Shown here: positions 6,032 through 10,859 of the stretch, one piece after another
Layout: each line of letters starts with the position of its first letter
Position numbering within the stretch: the first letter of the stretch is position 1
NCBI GenBank assembly: GCA_964408425.1
Contig: CAYOZI010000026.1
Location: 1-10,859 of the forward strand
Source of the DNA: UBA10210 sp964408425
GTDB lineage: Archaea; Micrarchaeota; Micrarchaeia; Norongarragalinales; Norongarragalinaceae
Reading direction: 5' to 3'
Length of the DNA stretch: 10,859 nucleotides
The notes under the pieces: generated by a model
Seen by the model: only the letters and a program-made list of their open reading frames with translations
Databases searched by the model: none
What the model was told of the DNA's origin: nothing
Made by a program: the position numbers and the translations under genes

Positions 6032-6336
6032 GCGCGAAAAAAACCGCCGAGGCTAAGGCTAAAGTTGAAGTTGAAAGCGTCGGCGACATCAAGGCGGAAT
6101 TTGTCGTGGACGACAAGGATTACGCTGAAATCGTTTTGCACGGCGTTGACTTGGGGTTTGCGAATTTGCTTGTTGAAAAGCTGCTTGAGGGGAAAAGCGT
6201 GGGTTTCGCGAGCGCGGATTATTTGCACCCGACGAAGAGGACGCCTTTGCTGAAAATCAAGGGCAAAAACATCAAGAAGCTTGTGGCAGATGCTTTGAAA
6301 ACGCTTGAGTCGGAGTTAAAGGGTTTGAGCGCGTGA
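6028..6336 (+). CDS. rpoL: DNA-directed RNA polymerase subunit Rpo11 (RpoL)
   Basis: 102 aa, the usual size of archaeal RpoL, the counterpart of eukaryotic Rpb11. It pairs with Rpo3 (RpoD) in the alpha-like dimer that nucleates RNA polymerase assembly. The Rpb11 core is clear: GVDLGFANLLVEKLL (39-53), VGFASADYLHP (58-68), then a beta strand LLKIKGK and a long C-terminal helix (about 82-99). The first 12 or so residues are a Lys/Ala-rich extension. ATG 6028 has a good GGAGGA site and overlaps the csl4 TGA as ATGA, so translation is probably coupled. The stop TGA (6334-6336) is followed in the same frame by a 49-codon open stretch, see the small membrane ORF. Confidence 0.95.
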   Translation: MSAKKTAEAKAKVEVESVGDIKAEFVVDDKDYAEIVLHGVDLGFANLLVEKLLEGKSVGFASADYLHPTKRTPLLKIKGKNIKKLVADALKTLESELKGLSA

Positions 6337-6342
6337 TGGGGT

Positions 6343-6486
6343 TTGAACGTCGCGTCTTTGCTGGTGTTGCTGTTATTGCTGTTGGAGCCGACGAGAAGCG
6401 CAATTTGGAGCATTCTGACTTACGCCGACCCGGTCGTCCTGATCGGGTTGTTTTTGGTCGCGTGGTTTTGGCACAGCAATTCTTAA
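6343..6486 (+). CDS. Predicted 47-aa two-helix membrane protein (TTG start)
   Basis: Short ORF in the gap between rpoL and the signal peptidase gene. From TTG 6343 it encodes 47 residues with a Leu-rich hydrophobic segment at 3-14, a polar link (EPTRSAIW, 15-22), and a second hydrophobic segment at about 30-43 ending WFWHSNS. It is in the same frame as rpoL, directly after its UGA, so it could be reached by reinitiation, by its own TTG, or rarely by readthrough. Codons resemble those of neighbouring genes (GCG, CTG, TTG, GTC, AGC). GATGGGG just before the TTG is a weak, very close ribosome site. A TATA-like box of the next gene begins at its stop. No family is recognised. An alternative frame (6333-6524) gives an Arg-rich product that looks like a shadow. 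Confidence 0.5.
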   Translation: MNVASLLVLLLLLLEPTRSAIWSILTYADPVVLIGLFLVAWFWHSNS

Positions 6487-6490
6487 ATTT
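6482..6490 (+). promoter_or_regulatory. TATA-like box of the signal peptidase gene
   Basis: CTTAAATTT, about 50-60 bases before ATG 6542, giving a predicted leader of around 30 nt. No clear Shine-Dalgarno site is visible before that ATG, only A-rich sequence. Confidence 0.45.
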
Positions 6491-6541
6491 CCCGCGCGGT
6501 TTTTCTCTTCAACAACAGCTTTAGTAAGTTTTTGTGAAAAA

Positions 6542-7366
6542 ATGAAAAAAAATTCGAACCGCGGGGTTAAAACAAACTGGCTCCAGCGGTTTGCAGGAAA
6601 AACCGAGCGTGTTTTGGGCATAAAATTCGGGAACGCGCTTTTGGTCTTGCTTCTGGCGAGCCTTGCCGCGTACGTTTTCACCCAAAACGTTTTGTTCGCC
6701 ATTACCACCTTCGTTTTGATCATCGGCGTTTTTCTGGCGGATTTTTCTTTCGACAAGACTTGGAAGCAGAACCTGCTTGAGTTGGTTTACGCGCTGGCTT
6801 TTGCCGTTGCAGCGTGGTTTGCGATCGGTTTCGTTTTGCAAACCGATTCCCCGATTAACGTCGTCACTTCGTGTTCGATGCTTCCGAATCTGCAGAGGGG
6901 CGATTTGGTTTTCATCCAGGGGGGGAGCGTCAACGCTCCCGAACTTCCAGTTTCCCTGGATGAACTGCAGAGTTTGAAGGTTCACAAGACTATCTGCAAG
7001 AGCGGAGAGTGGGATTCGGCTTGCACGGATTCGGTGATTGTCGTGAATGAAACGGTTTCCAGGAACCTTTCTAACGATATAATCGTTTTCGAGCCTAAGC
7101 CTTTCGGACCGGGTTTGATAATCCACCGGGCTTTCGCGAAGCTGACCACTCCGGACGGGATTTTCTTTTTGACTAAGGGGGATAACAACGCGGTTTTGGA
7201 CCAGGAGGGCGGGAGGTTTTCGATAGTTTCGGAAAAAGACGTAAAGGGAAAAGTGCTTTTCGCCATTCCTTACGTGGGTTATTTGAAGCTTTTGCTCTTT
7301 CTCCAGTTCGAAACCCCTGCCGGCTGCGATTCGGTGTTGCAGTATCCGGGCGAAAAGGGGAATTGA
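6542..7366 (+). CDS. Signal peptidase I, archaeal/eukaryotic S26B (Sec11-like) type
   Basis: 274 aa. Removes signal peptides from exported proteins on the outer face of the membrane, using Ser/His/Asp chemistry. Motifs: SCSMLP at 110-115 with catalytic Ser112 followed by QRGDLVF (box C-like); IIHR at 193-196 with His195, where bacterial enzymes have Lys; and LTKGDNNAVLDQ at 210-221 (box E, Asp214 and Asp220), then VKGKVLFAIPYVGYLKL, as in Sec11. Unusual parts: two extra hydrophobic segments at the N-terminus (about 31-66) before the normal anchor (about 78-100), and a roughly 50-residue stretch between the Ser and His motifs (about 128-176) containing C152 and C161 and a potential N-glycosylation site (NET, 169-171). 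The C-terminus has a further hydrophobic segment. The ATG follows an in-frame stop closely, so the start is secure. Confidence 0.93.
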   Translation: MKKNSNRGVKTNWLQRFAGKTERVLGIKFGNALLVLLLASLAAYVFTQNVLFAITTFVLIIGVFLADFSFDKTWKQNLLELVYALAFAVAAWFAIGFVLQTDSPINVVTSCSMLPNLQRGDLVFIQGGSVNAPELPVSLDELQSLKVHKTICKSGEWDSACTDSVIVVNETVSRNLSNDIIVFEPKPFGPGLIIHRAFAKLTTPDGIFFLTKGDNNAVLDQEGGRFSIVSEKDVKGKVLFAIPYVGYLKLLLFLQFETPAGCDSVLQYPGEKGN

Positions 7367-7381
7367 AACGCTTAAAAACTT
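7365..7381 (+). promoter_or_regulatory. BRE/TATA promoter of pcn
   Basis: GAAACG (BRE-like) directly followed by CTTAAAAACTT. This is the clearest archaeal promoter in the window. Transcription would start near 7400, giving a leader of about 40 nt before ATG 7440. It overlaps the stop codon of the signal peptidase gene. Confidence 0.65.
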
Positions 7382-7425
7382 GCCTAGACAATTTTGTGGG
7401 GGACAGCAATCCTATTCTTGATTTA

Positions 7426-7434
7426 GAGGGTGGT
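7426..7434 (+). promoter_or_regulatory. Shine-Dalgarno site of pcn
   Basis: GAGGGTGGT, 5 bases before ATG 7440. An in-frame TTG directly upstream (7437) is less well spaced. Confidence 0.6.
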
Positions 7435-7439
7435 TCTTG

Positions 7440-8195
7440 ATGGTTGAACTAGTGATTTCGGATGCGAATTTCTTCAAAAAGTGCGTCGATGCGATCGTGA
7501 ACCTGGTTGACGAGGGGACTTTCGTGATTTCAAAGGATGGGCTTCACTTGAGGACGATGGACCCGTCCCAGATCGCCATGATCGACTTTTTCATGCCCAA
7601 ATCCGCCTTTTCGAAAATCGAGGTTGAAGACAAGTTTTCGCTGGGCGTCAACCTGGCGGATTTGAGCAAGATTCTCGCGAGGACTCGCGGAGACGAAAAG
7701 CTTTCTATCAGCGTGGATGAGAAGGAGTCCAAGCTGGTTTTGGATTTTTCGGGGCATTCGAAACGCCATTTCAAGCTTCCATTGCTGGAATCCTCGTCTT
7801 CCTTGCCGAAGGAGCCGAAGGTTGAGTTTGACGCGAGCGTAAAGCTCAAAGGCCGGGCGTTCAAGGACGTTTTGCATGACGCTGGATTGATTTCTTCGCA
7901 CGTGGTTTTGCAGGCGGACGATTCGGCTTTCGTGGTCGAGGCGCACGGGGATAGCGGAGATTTGCATGTCGAGACGTTGAAGGATTCAGAGAACGTGGTG
8001 GACGGGGGAATAAGCGTTAAAGGCAAGAGCAGGGCGATGTTCCCGTACCAGTACCTTGATGACATGACGCGCGCGTGTCCCGACGATTCGGCCGTTTCCG
8101 TTAATTTGAAGTCCGACGCTCCAGTCAAGGNNNNNNNNNNAATAGGCGATGCGAAAATAGCTTATTACCTGGCGCCCAGAGTGGAAAACATTTAA
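7440..8195 (+). CDS. pcn: DNA polymerase sliding clamp (PCNA)
   Basis: 251 aa, the normal PCNA length. Homotrimeric ring that encircles DNA and tethers polymerase, Fen1, ligase and RFC via PIP motifs. Conserved parts visible: DEGTFVISKDGLHLRTMDPS (24-43), the VNLADLSKIL strand-helix (70-79), the interdomain connector region (about 117-130, ESSSSLPKEPKVEF), domain 2 with LKGRAFKDVLHDAGLISSHV (136-155), and the C-terminal YYLAPRVENI (242-251) that forms part of the PIP-binding pocket. Ten Ns (8131-8140) hide most of residues 231-234. The surrounding frame stays open and the length fits the family, so the gap size appears correct; PCNA homologues would predict something like V-E-Y/F-E. First gene of a clamp-HD-primase cluster. 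Confidence 0.98.
   Translation: MVELVISDANFFKKCVDAIVNLVDEGTFVISKDGLHLRTMDPSQIAMIDFFMPKSAFSKIEVEDKFSLGVNLADLSKILARTRGDEKLSISVDEKESKLVLDFSGHSKRHFKLPLLESSSSLPKEPKVEFDASVKLKGRAFKDVLHDAGLISSHVVLQADDSAFVVEAHGDSGDLHVETLKDSENVVDGGISVKGKSRAMFPYQYLDDMTRACPDDSAVSVNLKSDAPVKXXXXIGDAKIAYYLAPRVENI
8131..8140. other. Assembly gap of exactly 10 Ns inside pcn
   Basis: Unknown bases, probably a scaffold join or masked ambiguity. The flanks are in the same frame and together encode a normal PCNA C-terminus, so the gap is probably close to true size and the two sides belong together. Confidence 0.95.
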
Positions 8196-8196
8196 C
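8189..8196 (+). promoter_or_regulatory. Possible TATA box for the HD gene, leaderless transcript
   Basis: CATTTAAC overlaps the pcn stop and lies 25-32 bases before ATG 8221. That spacing would put transcription start at or next to the ATG, and no Shine-Dalgarno site is visible in the 25-bp gap, consistent with a leaderless mRNA. Cotranscription with pcn is also possible. Confidence 0.35.
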
Positions 8197-8220
8197 TTTC
8201 CTTCCCGGCCTATTCTACTC

Positions 8221-9375
8221 ATGCCTTACGGGTCGCAGCATGTGGAGCGGGCGGAAGCAGTTTTGGACGATATCCTGCACCTTTCTTCAGCAAGCGAACT
8301 CGACGTGCAGAGGATAAGGCGCGCTTTTAATTTCGCTTTGGAAGCCCATGAGGGCCAGTCTAGAAAGGCTTTGGCAAAGGTTTTTTTCTACCCCACTTCG
8401 CGGACGCGCAGGGAGCCTCCGTGGTCTTCCACGGTGGTTCAAGAGCCTTACGTCTTCCATCCCTTGGCTGTTGCTCAAATGGTGGCGGAAAAAGGCGGCG
8501 ACGCGCACGCGGTTTGCGCCGCGTTGTTGCATGATGTAGGCGAGGATTGCGGGAAGACGCACGCGGAAATCCGCGCGATTTTCGGTTCTGGCGATGAAAA
8601 CTTCGGCAGTGCGGTCGCATCGTCGGTGGGGCTTTTGTCGAAACCGCGCTGGAAGCCGGTCGAGAAAAAACGCGGGGGAGGCGTGTGGGTGAGGTACGGC
8701 AGGCCGGAGTACTTCAAGCTTGGAGTTCCGGCGGAAATGAAGAACGAGGCTTACAACGCGTATCACCAGCGGTTGATGGGCTCGAAGGATTTTCGCGCGG
8801 CTTTGGTGAAGCTTTGCGACAGGCTGCATAATCTTGAAACCGCGCACACCCTGCCTGTTGAAGCGCAGAGGCGGGAGGTTGCTAAAACCCTGAACTTTGT
8901 CGAGGTGGCCAGAAAGCTCGACAAGGGGATTTACGCGCGCATGGTTGGCGGGATTAAAAGCCTTCGGGGCGCAGTTAGGCATCAGCCCGTGAAAAAGCCA
9001 GATTTCAACCAAATAATCCGATTTGCCAGCAGGGACGACGTTTTCGTGCACACGCTGTTGGACGCGCCGGAGCCGGGAGATCCGGTGGGCGTGCTGTGGG
9101 GCAGCATCGGGGACGATTTTCTCGATTTCGAGTTTCCGGCAAACTATTCGAGGGTGGAAGGGTTGCGGCTGCTGGATAGTTTCCTCAAGGGCTACGATTT
9201 CGAGCGCGTGCCAAGCAAAACCGGCGCCAGCGAATTGGAAACGGGAAGGAGCATTTTCAGGTTCAGGCTGAATAGTGAGAGCTCGGAAAAACAGCTGGAA
9301 TTCCAAAGCATCCTAAGGAAATTGAATGTGATGCAGCTTACCTACCTGAAGCAGGGCAAAAAGATTCAGTTTTAA
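8221..9375 (+). CDS. RelA/SpoT-type HD phosphohydrolase, (p)ppGpp-hydrolase-like, with extra C-terminal domain
   Basis: 384 aa. The first 235 or so residues match the hydrolase domain of Rel/SpoT/Mesh1 proteins. Visible: EAHEGQSRK (41-49; Arg48 at the substrate-binding Arg position), HP at 80-81 (first metal His), AALLHDVGED at 100-109 (His104-Asp105 plus the Glu108-Asp109 pair typical of (p)ppGpp hydrolases), the FG near 121, and VKLCDRLHNLETAH at 196-209 (Asp200 metal ligand, Asn204). All metal and catalytic positions expected for a Mn-dependent alarmone 3'-pyrophosphohydrolase are present. Odd points: an insertion of roughly 20 residues between Arg48 and His80, another loop around 142-175, no synthetase, TGS or ACT domain, and a C-terminal domain (about 258-384) not recognised. 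It lies between pcn and priL, 25 bp after pcn. Substrate specificity is inferred; another nucleotide is possible. Confidence 0.8.
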   Translation: MPYGSQHVERAEAVLDDILHLSSASELDVQRIRRAFNFALEAHEGQSRKALAKVFFYPTSRTRREPPWSSTVVQEPYVFHPLAVAQMVAEKGGDAHAVCAALLHDVGEDCGKTHAEIRAIFGSGDENFGSAVASSVGLLSKPRWKPVEKKRGGGVWVRYGRPEYFKLGVPAEMKNEAYNAYHQRLMGSKDFRAALVKLCDRLHNLETAHTLPVEAQRREVAKTLNFVEVARKLDKGIYARMVGGIKSLRGAVRHQPVKKPDFNQIIRFASRDDVFVHTLLDAPEPGDPVGVLWGSIGDDFLDFEFPANYSRVEGLRLLDSFLKGYDFERVPSKTGASELETGRSIFRFRLNSESSEKQLEFQSILRKLNVMQLTYLKQGKKIQF

Positions 9376-9378
9376 ACC
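9369..9378 (+). promoter_or_regulatory. TATA-like box before priL
   Basis: GTTTTAAACC overlaps the stop of the HD gene, about 45-55 bases before the priL start, predicting a leader of about 20-25 nt. It suggests priL-priS can be transcribed separately from pcn and the HD gene. Confidence 0.45.
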
Positions 9379-9411
9379 TTTTCAGGGTAGTTTCTTTCGC
9401 GCAATTTTAGT

Positions 9412-9419
9412 GGTGGGGG
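9412..9419 (+). promoter_or_regulatory. Shine-Dalgarno site of priL
   Basis: GGTGGGGG, three bases before GTG 9423. It is the best ribosome site near this start and supports GTG initiation. Confidence 0.55.
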
Positions 9420-9422
9420 TTT

Positions 9423-10268
9423 GTGGATAATTCTCTTATTGCAAAATATCCGTTTTTGAGCAACGCGAGGGAGTTCGTAGGCGATAAGCACGATTCCACG
9501 GACTTGAGGGAAGCTGTTGCTTTTGCGAAAGAGTGTTTTGAAAGGAAAGAGCACCTGCTCGGAAACGCCGAGAGGGAGGCGAAAAACCTTATTTTGTCGA
9601 GATTGATGCTTTACTCGCTGGGAATAGTTTTCCTCAGGAAATTCGCTTTCTTCAAGGCGCGGGAGTACTCACGGCTGCTGGTGGAAGAAAAGGAAGGGGT
9701 TTTGGTTTCGGTTGCGAAAGACTTTTTCCCTTCCCTTTCGGAATCCGAAGGCGGTTACGGCGTTTCTCTGGTCGAGTATCTCGAATACGGGAGAAACCTT
9801 CCAAAAGCGGGTTTGAAGCAGGGAAGCGTTTTTTTCGACAAGGCGGAGCTCGCGGATTGCTTGAGGACCGCAATCGCGTTACGGATTGCGGATGAGTCGA
9901 AGCTTTCGTCCAAGCTTCCGGAAGATTTGCAGAGCGCAGCTTTGCAGTTGAAGGAATCAATTCCGCGCGAATATGCACCAGCCCCGCGGGGAAAGATTTT
10001 GCAGAGGGCAGAATTGCAGAATATTTTGAAGGGTGTTTCGGAAGGAAAGAGGTATTACGGGGCGATGGCGGTCGCAATCGCATGCTTGAAAGACGGTTTG
10101 CAAAAAGAAGAGGCGTTGCAGGTGATGCAGGATTACGTTTCAGCATGCGCGAAAGGCAGCCATCCTTTCGGAGTGAGGGAAGGGGAGAGCGTGGTCGAAT
10201 GGGTTTACCGCCATCCGACGATAAACTTTTCCTTCCAGATTTTGAAGACACAGGGTTTGGTCGGCTGA
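9423..10268 (+). CDS. priL: DNA primase large subunit PriL, divergent
   Basis: 281 aa, GTG start. Partner of PriS in the archaeal primase; it helps initiator dinucleotide formation and product length control. N-terminal PriL features: LIAKYPFLSNAREFV (5-19), a helical region with LSRLMLYSLGIVFLRKFAFFKAREYSRLL (58-86) resembling the family's 'Ser-x-R...la..f...EA' helix, and FFPSLSE (101-107). The C-terminal part (about 190-281) keeps the helical outline AELQNILKGVSEGKRYYGAMAVA and DGLQKEEALQVM seen in PriL Fe-S domains. However, the positions where PriL normally has cluster cysteines appear to be replaced (Glu197 for the first, no PPxC, and GLVG in place of GxC). The only cysteines are C38, C146, C221 and C242. 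Assignment rests on this pattern plus the priS gene 15 bp downstream. Confidence 0.75.
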   Translation: MDNSLIAKYPFLSNAREFVGDKHDSTDLREAVAFAKECFERKEHLLGNAEREAKNLILSRLMLYSLGIVFLRKFAFFKAREYSRLLVEEKEGVLVSVAKDFFPSLSESEGGYGVSLVEYLEYGRNLPKAGLKQGSVFFDKAELADCLRTAIALRIADESKLSSKLPEDLQSAALQLKESIPREYAPAPRGKILQRAELQNILKGVSEGKRYYGAMAVAIACLKDGLQKEEALQVMQDYVSACAKGSHPFGVREGESVVEWVYRHPTINFSFQILKTQGLVG

Positions 10269-10283
10269 AAAAAGTGGTTTTGA

Positions 10284-10859
10284 GTGGGAATTGAACATCA
10301 AGAATCGCTGGCGTTCGTGCAGAAAAAGTTTTCCCAATACTATTCCAGCGCGAGGATTTCGGTGCATAACGTTCATTCAAGAGAGTTCGGGTTCGGGTTC
10401 CGGAAGAAAATCGATTTCAGGCACAAGAGTTTCGCGAGCGAGGCGGAGTTGAACGCTTTTTTCAAGAGCGACGCGCCGCTATTCGCTTCCCACTCCACCG
10501 CTTACTACAAATTTCCGTCCTCCCGCCCGATGGAGAAAAAAGTGTTTTTGGGCAGCGACTTGGTGTTCGACATTGACAAGCCGTTTTTCGGGAGAGAGCA
10601 TAATCACAATGAATTCTTGTGCCTGGTTTGCCTGGATGAAGTGAGGAGAGACGCTTTGAAGCTGTTGAAAATCCTGGTTGACGACTTCGGGTTCGAGGAA
10701 CGGGAAATAGCCGCGAATTTCAGCGGGAACAAGGGTTTTCATTTCCACTTGAATTCGGAAAAGGTCTTGGGTTTGAGCCAGGACGCGAGAAGGCAGTTGA
10801 CAGAATATTTGAACGGGCCGGAGTTTTTGGTTTCTGCCGAAAGAAGGAAGGCGGAAGAG
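10284..10859 (+). CDS. priS: DNA primase small catalytic subunit PriS, N-terminal part (cut by right window edge)
   Basis: 192 codons are visible from GTG 10284, open to the window end. PriS is the catalytic subunit that makes RNA (and DNA) primers. Motifs: FSQYYSSARISVHNVHSREFGFGF (about 16-39) including the conserved REFGF; RHKSF (46-50); SHSTAYYKFP (69-78); and DLVFDID at 92-98, where Asp96 and Asp98 are the first two metal-binding aspartates. A probable zinc knuckle follows, with His106, His108, C113 and C116 (HNHNEFLCLVC). Then DDFGFEEREIAANFSGNKGFHFH (133-155), equivalent to the family SGxRGxH motif. The third catalytic aspartate would lie beyond the window. The frame is bounded upstream by a TGA at 10281, so GTG 10284 is the first possible start; the ribosome site is weak. 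It follows priL by 15 bp, so the two subunits are probably made from one mRNA. Confidence 0.94.
   Translation, partial: MGIEHQESLAFVQKKFSQYYSSARISVHNVHSREFGFGFRKKIDFRHKSFASEAELNAFFKSDAPLFASHSTAYYKFPSSRPMEKKVFLGSDLVFDIDKPFFGREHNHNEFLCLVCLDEVRRDALKLLKILVDDFGFEEREIAANFSGNKGFHFHLNSEKVLGLSQDARRQLTEYLNGPEFLVSAERRKAEE

Noticed and set aside
6333..6524. 63-codon plus-strand frame beginning GTG-ATG at the rpoL stop
   Set aside because: Arg-rich product unlike a folded or membrane protein; the neighbouring frame from 6343 gives two clean hydrophobic segments and ends before the next promoter.
8287..9306. 339-codon minus-strand frame under the HD gene
   Set aside because: Arg/His/Pro-rich shadow without motifs; the plus strand shows the HD catalytic residues.
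9652..10380. 242-codon minus-strand frame under priL/priS
   Set aside because: Ser/Pro/Arg-rich shadow that crosses two real genes.

Overview
The window comes from an archaeon. It encodes a Cdc48/VAT-type AAA ATPase, the exosome subunit Csl4, RNA polymerase subunit L, a homotrimer-type PCNA, a two-subunit archaeo-eukaryotic primase and an S26B (Ser/His, eukaryote-like) signal peptidase. Several intergenic regions carry A/T-rich TATA-like boxes, and several starts are preceded by GGAGG/GGTGG-type ribosome binding sites. Genes are tightly packed, with ATGA overlaps. A run of exactly 10 Ns lies inside the PCNA gene, which suggests a draft or metagenome-assembled genome. The divergent PriL and the many short membrane proteins would fit an uncultivated (possibly DPANN) lineage, but that placement is inference.

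Layout. (1) Minus strand, 1-2918: an operon read right to left, cdc48 (710 aa), then a 146-aa two-helix membrane protein, then a site-2-type M50 metalloprotease that runs off the left edge. The last two genes overlap by ATGA. This looks like an unfoldase with membrane proteolysis partners. (2) A 239-bp divergent regulatory region (2919-3157) holding two inverted repeats and promoter-like boxes. (3) Plus strand: a slipin/stomatin-type SPFH protein and a 120-aa three-helix membrane protein, the latter overlapping tail to tail with a minus-strand SpoIIM-family membrane protein (4465-5331). (4) From 5519 to the right edge everything is on the plus strand: csl4, rpoL (ATGA overlap), a very small two-helix membrane ORF, signal peptidase, pcn, a RelA/SpoT-type HD phosphohydrolase, priL and priS (cut by the right edge).

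How the genes fit together. The left half is about membrane proteins and protein quality control (Cdc48, M50 protease, SPFH scaffold, SpoIIM). The centre is RNA synthesis and decay (RpoL, Csl4) plus secretion (signal peptidase). The right part is a replication cluster (sliding clamp and both primase subunits), with an HD-domain protein resembling (p)ppGpp hydrolases sitting between clamp and primase. The most unusual points are that HD protein in this position; a PriL whose C-terminal domain appears to have lost the cysteines that normally hold the 4Fe-4S cluster; and an unannotated 47-codon membrane ORF directly after rpoL and in its frame.
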